From NCBI GenBank assembly GCA_964509195.1, contig CAZDWJ010000011.1, positions 1 through 64,000 on the forward strand: 64,000 nt of DNA, in the 5' to 3' direction. A program made the position numbers and the translations under genes. Shown piece by piece: positions 1-8,969 of the stretch. Below the pieces are notes generated by a model. The model was not told where the DNA came from, ran no database searches, and was given only the letters and a program-made list of their open reading frames with translations. The stretch comes from UBA4802 sp964509195 (GTDB lineage Bacteria; Spirochaetota; UBA4802; UB4802). Position 1 is the first letter of the stretch. Every line of letters starts with the position of its first letter.

Positions 1-491
1 CCAGCTGATACATTTCCTTTCCGGCAAACGCTCCTAAATTAAATGATATTTTTTGTGCCTGATGAAATCTCTGGTCCATTGGTTCAGGCTTGCCGATAGT
101 ATCTTTTGTAATTAAAACCTGCTGATTTACATCAAGCGTAACGGCTTGCATTGTCTTACGATTGTAAAATGTATCCCTTGAGTGAGCTACTACTGTCTGG
201 CCATCTTTTAGATACCCCTACCCAAGCCGTGCCCCAAAATTCAGCGGTGGGGGTTAAAACTCTTTTATCGTTGGCTACAGCAACATTTATCAATCCCTGC
301 AGTATCTCAATCTCTTTTATAAAACCTCGCCCTGTGTATATCACTACTTCGCTTGATGGGAAAATAGTGACAGAAGATAATTGTTTGCCGGAATCTGGAC
401 TTGGGTTATCACTGACAATAGCATAAGAACCTTTAGAATGCTTATTTTGGGGAATGCTTAGTGGGAAAATGACATTGTCTGTAAAATTCAT
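1..491 (-). pseudogene. Unknown protein, 5' part, apparent frameshift, runs off window
   Basis: The gene reads leftwards from an ATG at 491 and leaves the window at base 1. The first frame is open to a TAA at 156-158. Downstream of about 215, however, a second frame gives much more protein-like sequence (YLKDGQTVVAHSRDTFYN, then MQAVTLDVNQQVL) that stays open to base 1, while going upstream that frame soon meets a TAG. Removing one base from the four-G run at 215-218 (CCCC on the plus strand) joins WVG to YLKDGQ and restores one reading frame. I do not recognise the family; there is no signal peptide or obvious motif. It is divergent from enolase, with about 110 bp between them. The break may be a real mutation or a homopolymer sequencing error. 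Confidence 0.6.
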
Positions 492-599
492 ACAATAAAA
501 TTTGTCTTGAAAAAAGGCTAGTGATTCAGTAAGCTGACATAAAATAAAGTTACTATATTAGTATATCAATTAAAAAATTATTAATTGAGGAGAAATGAT

Positions 600-1892
600 A
601 TGACCATAATAACAGACGTCCATGCACGCGAAATTTTAGATTCACGGGGAAACCCTACCATAGAAGTTGATGTAGAGCTTTCATCAGGGATTATAGGCAG
701 ATTTGCCGTACCATCAGGCGCATCAACCGGCGAAAACGAAGCAATAGAATTGCGGGATGGCGACAAAGCCCGTTACAATGGCAAAGGAGTGTTGAAAGCG
801 GTACAGAACGTAAATGAAATAATCTCTGGTGCTGTTGTGGAAATGGATGCTATGCGCCAGATAGAAATTGACAAAACCCTAATTGATCTAGATGGCACTC
901 CAAACAAAGCAAAATTGGGTGCTAACGCCATTCTGGGTGTTTCAATGGCCTGTGCAAAAGCAGTTGCTGAAACCTTTGGCATGCCACTATATCAATACAT
1001 TGGCGGAGTGGGTGCATGTGAATTGCCAGTGCCAATGATGAATATCTTAAATGGTGGGAAGCATGCCGACAATAACGTAGATATTCAGGAATTTATGATA
1101 GTGCCCGTTGGTGCTGATAGCTTCAGGGAAGCACTGCGTATGGGAGTAGAAACATTCCATGCGTTAAAGAAAGTACTCACTAAGAAAGGGTACAATACTG
1201 CAGTGGGCGACGAAGGTGGTTTTGCACCAAATTTAAAATCCAATGCTGAAGCGTTTGAGGTGATACTGGAAGCAATAAAAGAAGCAGGATACAAAGCGGG
1301 ACAGGATATTTATTTAGCTATTGATTCGGCAGCAAGTGAATTCTACAAAAATGGGAAGTATATTTTAGCAGCAGAAGCAAAACCAGAAAAAACCTCAGAA
1401 GAACTTGTGGCAATATATGAAAGCTGGATTAAGAGCTATCCTATAATTTCAATTGAAGATGGAATGGCTGAAAACGATTGGGATGGATGGCAACTGTTGA
1501 CTGATAAATGTAAAGACAAAGTACAGCTTGTTGCTGATGATATATTTGTGACAAATACTGAAATCATCAAAAAGGGTATAGAAAAGGGGATAGCTAATTC
1601 AGTATTGATAAAACTTAACCAGATAGGAACTCTGACCGAAACTATCGAAGCTATTGAAATGACAAAACGGGCAGGCTATACCGCTGTAGTATCCCACCGT
1701 TCAGGTGAGACTGAAGATCCTGCAATAGCTGATCTAGCTGTTGCCATGAATACTGGGTTTATAAAGACTGGTTCGGCATCGCGTACAGACCGCCTTGCAA
1801 AATATAACCAGTTGCTCAGGATAGAAGAGCAGTTAGGTGCGGTAGCAAAATTCAATGGCAAAAAGGTGTTTTATTCCATTGGCAAACCGTAA
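600..1892 (+). CDS. eno: Enolase
   Basis: Phosphopyruvate hydratase, converting 2-phosphoglycerate to phosphoenolpyruvate in cytosolic glycolysis and gluconeogenesis. The 430-residue length is normal. Visible family motifs are GDEGGFAPN (acid/base region), the Mg ligands in AIDSAASEF, SIEDGMAEND and VADDIFVTN, the catalytic-lysine segment LIKLNQIGT and the signature SHRSGETEDP. The ATG at 600 is preferred over an in-frame start at 585 because GAGGAGA lies just upstream. The next gene, a division protein, begins inside its 3' end, so the two are probably co-transcribed. Confidence 0.98.
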   Translation: MTIITDVHAREILDSRGNPTIEVDVELSSGIIGRFAVPSGASTGENEAIELRDGDKARYNGKGVLKAVQNVNEIISGAVVEMDAMRQIEIDKTLIDLDGTPNKAKLGANAILGVSMACAKAVAETFGMPLYQYIGGVGACELPVPMMNILNGGKHADNNVDIQEFMIVPVGADSFREALRMGVETFHALKKVLTKKGYNTAVGDEGGFAPNLKSNAEAFEVILEAIKEAGYKAGQDIYLAIDSAASEFYKNGKYILAAEAKPEKTSEELVAIYESWIKSYPIISIEDGMAENDWDGWQLLTDKCKDKVQLVADDIFVTNTEIIKKGIEKGIANSVLIKLNQIGTLTETIEAIEMTKRAGYTAVVSHRSGETEDPAIADLAVAMNTGFIKTGSASRTDRLAKYNQLLRIEEQLGAVAKFNGKKVFYSIGKP

Positions 1893-2307
1893 CAATAAGT
1901 TCACAATTTTCTTGATTACCTTCATCCTCTTTAGTGTGTATGCATTTGTGTTTAGCGACAGTGGCATACTGGAGAGGATGAAGCTGAAAAAAGAAATTGC
2001 ATATATACAGCTTCAGATTATACAGAAGCAGTCGGAAATTAAAAAATACAGGGATATGATAGGTAGCCCCAATCTTGACAATCTACTGCTGAAAGAAAGC
2101 ATTAGTGCAGGGTATATCCCACAGGGGGCAAAAGTATTTGAGTTTACATATAAACACACACAAAAATCTCCGACGCAAACATCGTTGCCTCAACGTACAG
2201 AGAAATTAGCATTGTACATAACATATGGTAGGATTCTGTGGATAATTTTTTCTGTTATGATTATTACAGGACTGTTGCTATATTATAAAAACAGAAACCA
2301 ATGGTAA
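1855..2307 (+). CDS. DivIC/FtsB-like septum formation initiator
   Basis: Predicted bitopic division protein of the FtsB/DivIC/FtsL type. It has a short basic N-terminus, one membrane span (about residues 15-34, FTIFLITFILFSVYAFVF), then a coiled-coil stretch (about 40-70) and a short polar region. It is unusual in having a second hydrophobic segment near the C-terminus (about 122-142). The start is uncertain: ATG at 1855 overlaps eno by 38 nt, while TTG at 1882 would overlap by only 11. The position between eno and a DUF501 gene is the classical neighbourhood of DivIC-type genes, which supports the call. Confidence 0.75.
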   Translation: MAKRCFIPLANRNNKFTIFLITFILFSVYAFVFSDSGILERMKLKKEIAYIQLQIIQKQSEIKKYRDMIGSPNLDNLLLKESISAGYIPQGAKVFEFTYKHTQKSPTQTSLPQRTEKLALYITYGRILWIIFSVMIITGLLLYYKNRNQW

Positions 2308-2319
2308 TTGGAAAACTGT

Positions 2320-2871
2320 ATGATACCTCATATGTCAACACTGACTAATCGTGACCAGCAGGTATTACAGTGGCAGCTTAAAGGCACCACTGATGCTGTT
2401 TGTGGAATATTTGAGAAATGTAATTTTGGTTTCCCACAGATAGTGCTGTTATCGCCTAAAGTTGGTGGTGCTGTTGATTACCAGTCATTATCAAACATAT
2501 TATGGCTGACATGCCCGTATTTAAATGATGAAATACACGAACTTGAAAATAAAGGATTTATTGCAAAGGTTGAAAGCTTTATAAATTCAGATGAGGTTTT
2601 AAAGCGAGAGATGCTAAAAGCACATGCACACTTTTATTTTTTCAGAAAAAGTGTGTATGAAACATATCTACAAAAAGAAATTGAAGATGAATATTTGCAA
2701 GTATTGAAGCGAGGCATTGGCGGATTGCAGGATCCGGTACATATAAAATGCTTGCATTTGCATTATGCGCACTATAAAATATGTGATAGTAATATAGCAG
2801 GAAGGATTGTGTATCATTTATTACAGCAGAAGGTAAATTGCGATGATGCAATTTGTAGGGTCTCCCTATAA
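2320..2871 (+). CDS. DUF501 family protein
   Basis: About 183 residues with the hallmarks of DUF501: a segment IVLLSPKVGG, the core LWLTCPYLNDEIHELENKGF, and a C-terminal H-x-K-C-L-H-x-x-Y-A-H motif (VHIKCLHLHYAHY). The biochemical role is unknown. In Actinobacteria the order enolase, septum initiator, DUF501, exopolyphosphatase is common, and the first three are reproduced here. An in-frame TTG at 2308 directly follows the preceding stop; ATG at 2320 has GGA at a suitable distance and is preferred. The 3' end overlaps the next gene by 29 nt. Confidence 0.75.
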   Translation: MIPHMSTLTNRDQQVLQWQLKGTTDAVCGIFEKCNFGFPQIVLLSPKVGGAVDYQSLSNILWLTCPYLNDEIHELENKGFIAKVESFINSDEVLKREMLKAHAHFYFFRKSVYETYLQKEIEDEYLQVLKRGIGGLQDPVHIKCLHLHYAHYKICDSNIAGRIVYHLLQQKVNCDDAICRVSL

Positions 2872-3511
2872 AAGTGATGATGTCATAGTGATACGGAAGC
2901 TTAAAAAAGATGGCAGTATAGATACTGAAATTATACAAAGAATTACAGATATTTTACATAGCAATGGTATTGTTATCCTTCCTGTTGATTCGCAATATGA
3001 GATAGTCGGCATTGCCAATTCCACAGTAGAACAAAAATTGAAACACATCATAAAATCCCGAACAAAGAAATTTGTGCGCCTGATAGCATCATATAAAATG
3101 CTTGAATCCCTGGCAACAGTTACCAAATTTCAATATGATTTTTTGCACAGAATATGGCCTGGTGAAGTCACTGCGATTGTGCCACGAAAAGAGGATGCGT
3201 CTCAGGAAATTGCATTGCGTTTTCCCAAAACAAAGTTTGTGCAGGAAATAATTGAAACAACAGGTCAACCATTATTTGCTACAAATATTCTACGAATGAC
3301 AAAAGGGTCAATCAAACATTCAGATATCATTCGTGTATTCGCAAAAAAAGTTGATGCCATTGTCATTATTGAGGAATTGTGTAAAAGGCATCCCAGGCCA
3401 ACGCTAATAAGCCTCTTTAATGGCAAACTGAAGATACTCAGGGCTGGCAAAATCTCTTCGGAGGAAATACAGTCCTATTACTATCTTGGCAGTTGTGATG
3501 AAGAAATGTAA
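2843..3511 (+). CDS. Divergent Sua5/YciO/YrdC-family protein (TsaC-like)
   Basis: A 222-residue protein with the Sua5/YrdC fold. The family makes threonylcarbamoyl-AMP for the t6A modification of ANN-decoding tRNAs. Matching segments are GIVILPVDSQYEIVGIA near residues 45-62, KSRTKKFVRLIAS in place of the usual KxR...KP motif, WPGEVTAIVP, ALRFPK and LFATNI where TsaC normally has a TSAN sequence. It is therefore a divergent member and could be a YciO-type paralogue. TsaB and TsaE are encoded near 32-33 kb. It is translationally coupled to the DUF501 gene, with AAGGT before the ATG. Confidence 0.7.
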   Translation: MMQFVGSPYKSDDVIVIRKLKKDGSIDTEIIQRITDILHSNGIVILPVDSQYEIVGIANSTVEQKLKHIIKSRTKKFVRLIASYKMLESLATVTKFQYDFLHRIWPGEVTAIVPRKEDASQEIALRFPKTKFVQEIIETTGQPLFATNILRMTKGSIKHSDIIRVFAKKVDAIVIIEELCKRHPRPTLISLFNGKLKILRAGKISSEEIQSYYYLGSCDEEM

Positions 3512-4333
3512 TTACAGTTGTTTGTTTATATCAACATGTTTTAAATACAGATAACTATCGCCAAATAACCTTATCCTTCCGTATACGGGCAGCTTTTCAT
3601 CATCAAGTGATTTTACCATTGAAAGCAAAATATTTTTTTTAGCACCAAGTTTCCTGCCAATCGTATCATAAAAATACCCATAAGTACCTTTGTTATAGTG
3701 TACATATAAAATAGTTGATGAAGGTTGCTCATCCAATCGAAGAGGGTCACGAAGCAATATAGGGGTATTATTGAATATAGCCTGATAGTAATTATGCGAA
3801 AGTGGTTTCACGTCGTTAAAATCATTAATATGTAACAGCTGGTAGCTGTCAAAAAGAACTACAAACCACATGGTGTTACGTTTAAATGTGATCCACTTGT
3901 AGGTGCAATTATGTATATCATCTTCCACAATTTTTTTTGTGTGCGATAACTCATGGTATAAAGCCTTTTTCTGTGTCATGTAAGGGAAATGCTTCAGCTC
4001 TTCTTCCTGCAGTTCAAGGATCTTTGAATGAATGTAGTACAGTGCAGAGAGCTGAATTTCAGTATTTGCCACGTGCTGATATTTATCAATAAGTGACTTT
4101 AGTTTAAGGCAATAGTTATAGCCGCCCAGAGAGGTAAAATGGGAGTATATTTTAATCAATAGGTTGATCTGATTTTCAAGCTGCGCAAAACATTCATTAA
4201 CAGAGATGTGTTCTTTTTCCAGTCTTAAGATAAGCGTTTCAATTTTCTTATTGATTTCATTAATATATTGAATGTTATTTTCAAGATATGCGCGATACGC
4301 AAGCAATTCGCTATGTAATGAGTTGCTATCCAT
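3512..4333 (-). CDS. Hypothetical coiled-coil protein
   Basis: A 273-residue protein I do not recognise. The first 130 residues are helical and charged with likely coiled coils (ENNIQYINEINKKIETLI and following); the C-terminal half looks mixed alpha/beta and rich in aromatic residues. There is no signal peptide or membrane segment. It starts six bases after the S1-domain gene on the same strand and probably shares its transcript. Its stop abuts the end of the convergent Sua5-like gene. Confidence 0.7.
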   Translation of the reverse strand: MDSNSLHSELLAYRAYLENNIQYINEINKKIETLILRLEKEHISVNECFAQLENQINLLIKIYSHFTSLGGYNYCLKLKSLIDKYQHVANTEIQLSALYYIHSKILELQEEELKHFPYMTQKKALYHELSHTKKIVEDDIHNCTYKWITFKRNTMWFVVLFDSYQLLHINDFNDVKPLSHNYYQAIFNNTPILLRDPLRLDEQPSSTILYVHYNKGTYGYFYDTIGRKLGAKKNILLSMVKSLDDEKLPVYGRIRLFGDSYLYLKHVDINKQL

Positions 4334-4339
4334 AGAGCA

Positions 4340-5776
4340 TTACGTATTTTTTGCTTTTTTTTGCATTTCCTCATACTTTTGTTTCAGAAGCTGCCCAAAC
4401 GCAGACGAACCTTGACTTTGCTGCGATGCTATAAATTTTTGGTACGATAGCCGCTCTTCAATTTCTTGTGCCTTTTTTTCAGAAGCAATACAGCGGCGGT
4501 CATCTGCATTCACTGTAATTACCGCTACTTTGATGCAGCTTCCATTCTGGTATGACTTTGTTATATCAGCACTACGCTCAATGGCACAGTGTTCCCTTGG
4601 CACAAATGCGCGTACCTGGTTTGGCAGCACAACAACAAGCCCCTTTGGGGTAATTTCTTCAATTGTAGCTGCGTGTACCGATTCGCGCAATGATTCGTTA
4701 ATGGTAAGCCATGGATTCTCTTCGCTTGTTATAAGTTCCAGGGCAATTTTTTTATTGGTATGGTCAATATCAATGATTTTTACCTGTACGCTATCGCCCT
4801 CATTACACACTTCATGCGGGTCATGAATCTTTTTTGTGTAGCTCATTCGCGAAAGAGGTATAAAGCCTTCAAGGCCGCTATGAAGTTCAACAAATGCACC
4901 ACTTTTAATTATTTTGGCGATAGCTCCAGTATAGGTTCCTCCCACTTCAAATTGACTAATATAATGCCAGGGCTCTGGCAGTGTTTGCTTGATGCTCAAT
5001 GTCATCTTTGCTTTGTTCCAGTTTACATCGATAATCTTTGCAGTAATGGACTTACCTGCTTCAAATTGATTAACATCGGGTTTACGGCTATGTGACAGCT
5101 CACTTTTTGGCACAAATGCATCCAGTGACTGTACCGACGCTAAAAGACCAGCATCAAGCACCTGCACAACTGTTGCCTGTACTATATCGCCAACGTGTAA
5201 CTGCTGTTTCAGCTTCTCAATAGTTTCTTCTTTTATTTTATCAAGCAGTGACCTTCGAGAAAGGATAATGTTTTTGCCCTGCTGCTCATATCGCGCAATT
5301 GCAAACTCAAAGCTTTTATTCAGGTAACTATCGCTACCCATAACTTTTATATCAATCTGTGAAAGAGGGCAGAAAGCCTGGATACCGCCAACTGAAACAA
5401 TAAAACCACCATTGGTAGTGTGCTTGACAGTTCCATACACAGGCAGATGGTTTCTGTATGCGATGTTCAGCAATTCAGGTGACACAACGCCTTTGCCAAT
5501 ACATGACGTTAATACTATTTCGCCACGTTTGATGGCAGCAACGTATGCAGTAACGGTATCGCCAACCTTCAGCGTGCGATTGTCCTTATCATCAGTGAAT
5601 TCCTGTGCATCAATAGCTGCTTCACTTTTAGATTGGATGTCTACAAAGATACTGTCGCCAGTAATAAGAATGACTTTTCCCTTAACAGTATCCCCAATTT
5701 CAAAGTTGTCGGATTTTATAAACGACTGCTCCAGTAACTGGGAAAAATTTTCTTCATTGAAGTCTGTAGGTGCCAT
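4340..5776 (-). CDS. rpsA: S1 RNA-binding domain protein (ribosomal protein S1-like, five repeats)
   Basis: A 478-residue protein with five S1 OB-fold repeats (in the numbering from this start about 29-91, 110-176, 196-264, 278-348 and 367-431). Repeats 3 and 4 are the best conserved (DAFVPKSELS and SGAFVELHSGLEGFIPLSRMS). Ribosomal S1 proteins bind mRNA and help 30S initiation; spirochaete S1 proteins often have five or six repeats. A short tail, SSAFGQLLKQKYEEMQ, resembles tails of spirochaete S1-like proteins. An in-frame TTG at 5818 exists, but ATG 5776 with AGG upstream is preferred. It may be a second S1-like factor rather than the ribosomal protein itself. Confidence 0.8.
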   Translation of the reverse strand: MAPTDFNEENFSQLLEQSFIKSDNFEIGDTVKGKVILITGDSIFVDIQSKSEAAIDAQEFTDDKDNRTLKVGDTVTAYVAAIKRGEIVLTSCIGKGVVSPELLNIAYRNHLPVYGTVKHTTNGGFIVSVGGIQAFCPLSQIDIKVMGSDSYLNKSFEFAIARYEQQGKNIILSRRSLLDKIKEETIEKLKQQLHVGDIVQATVVQVLDAGLLASVQSLDAFVPKSELSHSRKPDVNQFEAGKSITAKIIDVNWNKAKMTLSIKQTLPEPWHYISQFEVGGTYTGAIAKIIKSGAFVELHSGLEGFIPLSRMSYTKKIHDPHEVCNEGDSVQVKIIDIDHTNKKIALELITSEENPWLTINESLRESVHAATIEEITPKGLVVVLPNQVRAFVPREHCAIERSADITKSYQNGSCIKVAVITVNADDRRCIASEKKAQEIEERLSYQKFIASQQSQGSSAFGQLLKQKYEEMQKKAKNT

Positions 5777-6147
5777 AAATATACCTGCATTATTAATTTT
5801 CAGTGATTCATTGTACAATATGCATTGCGCTAAAAATTGTCAATATTGTTTTTACAACTATTACTTGTAAAAGAATATCATTACTATGCAATACAGTGTT
5901 TGACACGGGCTCGCGCACAAAATCAATAAGAGCTTAACTTTGAATCCATATTTTTAATAGATCCTGAATCAAGCTTTGAGTAAACATTCATTGGTACATA
6001 TAGTAATTTTATTAACAAAATTAGCGCTTGACATAGATAATTAGATAAGCGATAGATGTATATAACAATTTTTTGTATAAATTATTGGTACATGCTATAC
6101 AATTTGGTAGAAAATCTTCGTTAAAAGATTATGATCGGAGGATATGA
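5777..6147. other. Divergent intergenic region with promoter-like elements
   Basis: About 370 bp between the S1-like gene and the exported protein, with no plausible gene. Two rightward sigma-70-like candidates are visible: TTGACA at 6028-6033 with a poor -10, and a better pair listed separately. The phrase TTGGTACAT occurs twice (about 5991 and 6084). A GCGATAG motif copy lies at 6049-6055. Confidence 0.5.
6073..6101 (+). promoter_or_regulatory. Putative sigma-70 promoter
   Basis: TTGTAT at 6073-6078 and TATACA at 6096-6101 are separated by 17 nt, placing a start site about 40 nt before the exported-protein gene at 6148. Confidence 0.45.
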
Positions 6148-6843
6148 ATGCGTAAACAATATTTAATTATATTTAGTATAATTGTGTCCATGATAGTTGC
6201 TGGAACTGTGTTTTCACAGGAAACAAAGAAAGATGCACTGGAATCTGAAATGTTAGTCAATGAAGGGAAACAGCTGGATCAACAAATATTAACCTTTTGC
6301 AAAAGAATTGAAGATACTGTTGCAAAATATAAATTAATGTCGATTAAGGATATACGGTTATTGCCATTCCAGATTTCATATTCTCAAGGAAATGATTTTA
6401 TCTATCTGGAAAAGCATTTTTTTGTAAAAGATGATTTAATACCAAATAAAATAAAGATAAAAAAAATGAAATCCGTTAAAATTTTCACAAACGGAACAAC
6501 TGTAAATAAAATGGAATCAATCATACGTGAAGAAAATTACTATGAAAATACAATTTCAGAAGTAAAGATTATTGATCCAACACCTACAGCATTAGGTACT
6601 GATGATATTGTTTTTTCATATATCAGGGAGAATAAAGTAATTTTAACCGATAAAAAGCTTTCAGAAGTTAAAAATTCAACAGCATTCCCAATACAGAATC
6701 AGCTCAAGAGGGAATTCTATATACCACATCTGATGTATTTTTATGATGTATTATTAAATATCGCTGAAACGTATTACAAAGGTATGAAAGACGTTGATAG
6801 TACAATGACCGAATTTTTGAAGGATTCTACAAAATATTATTAA
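6148..6843 (+). CDS. Hypothetical exported protein
   Basis: A 231-residue protein with a clear signal peptide (KQYLIIFSIIVSMIVAGTVFS, cleavage likely after FS at residue 23-24). The mature part is basic and polar with no cysteine for lipidation at the cleavage site, so it is probably periplasmic or surface-associated. I do not recognise the family. GGAGG sits nine bases before the ATG. The gene ends in a strong bidirectional terminator and appears to be a single-gene unit. Confidence 0.75.
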   Translation: MRKQYLIIFSIIVSMIVAGTVFSQETKKDALESEMLVNEGKQLDQQILTFCKRIEDTVAKYKLMSIKDIRLLPFQISYSQGNDFIYLEKHFFVKDDLIPNKIKIKKMKSVKIFTNGTTVNKMESIIREENYYENTISEVKIIDPTPTALGTDDIVFSYIRENKVILTDKKLSEVKNSTAFPIQNQLKREFYIPHLMYFYDVLLNIAETYYKGMKDVDSTMTEFLKDSTKYY

Positions 6844-6849
6844 AAAGTA

Positions 6850-6875
6850 AAAAGGCGGGTATCACCCGCCTTTTT
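6850..6875. terminator. Bidirectional intrinsic terminator
   Basis: A GC-rich stem GGCGGGT/ACCCGCC with a 3-nt loop is flanked by A and T runs. It serves both the exported-protein gene and the convergent acyl-CoA ligase gene. Confidence 0.9.
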
Positions 6876-6879
6876 AATG

Positions 6880-8559
6880 TTATGCAATCTGTTCGCGCTT
6901 TTTTCTTTCCATCTCCCGTACTTCTTTTCGTAAAATCTTGCCTATTGCACTCTTTGGCAATGCATCAATGAATTCAATATCCTTTGGTACTTTATAAGGA
7001 GCCAATTTTTCTTTGCAGTACGCAATAATCTCTTCTTTGGTTAATTGTTCACCTGGTTTAACTACCACAAATGCTTTGGGGGCTTCTCCACGGTATGCAT
7101 CGGGCACACCAATGGTGCAGGCTTCAAGAATCTTGGGATGCTGGAACAGAATTTCATCTATCTCCAGTGGGAAAATATTATAGCCGCTGGAAATAATCAT
7201 ATCTTTTTTGCGGTCAACTATTGTAAGATAACCATCTTCGTCCAAAGTTCCTATATCACCAGTAAAAAGCCATCCATCTTTTAGCACAGCGTTAGTCTCC
7301 TCGGGTTTTTTGTAATATCCTTTCATCACCTGAGGTCCTCTAAAGCATATTTCACCAGACTGGCCAATTTCCATTTCTTTTGTTCCGGATTCAACATCCA
7401 CTATTTTAATTTCTGTGCTGGGTAGTGGAATGCCAACAGTACCGGGTTTTATGTTGCCTTTCCAGGGAGAACCTGTACCCATTGGCGATATTTCAGTAAG
7501 ACCATAAATGTTGATAATATCGCCTCCGGTTAGCTCTTTTAGCTGTTTAATAGTCTCAACTGGCAGCGGTGCGGCTCCGGCAATAAATCCTTTAATAAAG
7601 CTTAAATCCATTTTCCTGAATTCAGGGTTATTAAGAAGTCCTATGAATATTGTGGGGACACCAGGCACAAAAGTTGGCTTAAACTTTTTTATCTGTTCAA
7701 TAATGACACCTGGTTCTGGCCGTGGGATGAGAATATCAGTCCATCCTCCCCAGATAGTAAGATTTTGAATTCCTGTAAATCCCGCTGAATGGAAGAATGG
7801 AAATATACCTAACATACTGCCCTCTCCCTCGTTGAGATCAAAAAACCAGCTTCTCAGTTGCTGCACATTGCATGACATGTTTGCATGTGTCAGCATTACG
7901 CCCTTGCTGGTGCCTGTTGTGCCACCAGTGTAAAGCAGTGTTGCAACATCATCCCAGGATGATTCATCTTTGACAGGTGTGTCATCATACTGTTTCATCA
8001 AATCAAGAAACTTGTTCACTTCAGCAGAAGGCGTAACCTTACGGTACATCTGCTTGCGCACATAAGGGAATAACTGTTTCAGCGGAAATGGGAGATAGTC
8101 ATTGATGTGGCAGGTTATAATATGCTTGATCTTGATATTGCTTTTAATGTTGAGAATACGCGGTAACAGTAAATCCAGAGTAATAACTATGGTCGCGTCA
8201 GAATCATCCAGCTGATACTGCAACTCACGTTCAGTGTACAGTGGGTTGTTGAGTGCTGCAACAGCACCAATCCTCCAGGTTGCATAGTTAGCAATCACTA
8301 CATTTGGGATATTGGGTAACACCATTGCTACCGTGTCGCCTTTTTTAACACCAAGAGCTTTGAGTGCTTTAGCAAACCTGTGTACCATTTTTTCGAGTGT
8401 AGCGTAATTGATTTTTTTGCCTAGAAAAATCAATGCAGTATTTTCAGGATATTTTTGGGCAGAACGGGTCAATGCTTGCGGCATTGTAGTTTTGTCAAAG
8501 TTAAGTTGGCGCGGAACCTGTGGGGGATAATTTTTGTGCCATAACTTTTCAAATGACAT
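6880..8559 (-). CDS. fadD: Long-chain fatty acid--CoA ligase
   Basis: A 559-residue AMP-forming acyl-CoA synthetase of the ANL superfamily, activating fatty acids to acyl-CoA. Motifs include the phosphate-binding YTGGTTGTSKGVMLTH (about 209-224), IYGLTE (about 350), the GWLFTGDIG segment, the hinge DRKKDMIISSGYNIFP and the C-terminal lysine in PKSAIGKILRKEV. The start has a perfect GGAGGT upstream. It is divergent from an acyl-CoA dehydrogenase across 410 bp, which suggests joint control of beta-oxidation. Confidence 0.95.
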   Translation of the reverse strand: MSFEKLWHKNYPPQVPRQLNFDKTTMPQALTRSAQKYPENTALIFLGKKINYATLEKMVHRFAKALKALGVKKGDTVAMVLPNIPNVVIANYATWRIGAVAALNNPLYTERELQYQLDDSDATIVITLDLLLPRILNIKSNIKIKHIITCHINDYLPFPLKQLFPYVRKQMYRKVTPSAEVNKFLDLMKQYDDTPVKDESSWDDVATLLYTGGTTGTSKGVMLTHANMSCNVQQLRSWFFDLNEGEGSMLGIFPFFHSAGFTGIQNLTIWGGWTDILIPRPEPGVIIEQIKKFKPTFVPGVPTIFIGLLNNPEFRKMDLSFIKGFIAGAAPLPVETIKQLKELTGGDIINIYGLTEISPMGTGSPWKGNIKPGTVGIPLPSTEIKIVDVESGTKEMEIGQSGEICFRGPQVMKGYYKKPEETNAVLKDGWLFTGDIGTLDEDGYLTIVDRKKDMIISSGYNIFPLEIDEILFQHPKILEACTIGVPDAYRGEAPKAFVVVKPGEQLTKEEIIAYCKEKLAPYKVPKDIEFIDALPKSAIGKILRKEVREMERKKREQIA

Positions 8560-8969
8560 GGGAACCTCCTTTCAAATATAGTTTAAATTATTGTGTGTAT
8601 CACAGGGGAACAAAACTATAGCTGAACATTTTTGAGATAAGAGTTAAATGCTATCGGCAGTTGAAAAATATAAAAATATTGAGTGGTAAGCAAATAAAGT
8701 CACAGATGCACAAATATTTTTTTAAAAGAAAAATCTGTATATAATAACTACCCCTGTGGCCAGGTATAAATATTAATATGCATAACAGTGTTATGTTATA
8801 AAATATATATTTATATGTCAAGAAAAAATTGTTATTTATTTACTATCTGCCAAACACATACAAAGCCGGAGATGATAGTTATTACACAACAATAAAAATA
8901 TTGTGAAGATTAAAATATACACTATATTTATATATATAAATTTTAATAAATATTATTACGAGGTTGTAT
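8560..8969. other. Divergent regulatory region between acyl-CoA ligase and dehydrogenase
   Basis: About 410 bp, very AT-rich, with no supported gene. It contains the 15-bp palindrome listed separately and long A/T tracts. The location between two fatty-acid genes makes it a likely target of an acyl-CoA-responsive repressor; this is inference. Confidence 0.5.
8781..8795. promoter_or_regulatory. Perfect 15-bp palindrome, possible operator
   Basis: CATAACA-G-TGTTATG is a perfect inverted repeat with 7-bp arms, in the spacer between the divergent fatty-acid genes. Its size and position fit a TetR- or GntR-type operator. Confidence 0.4.
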
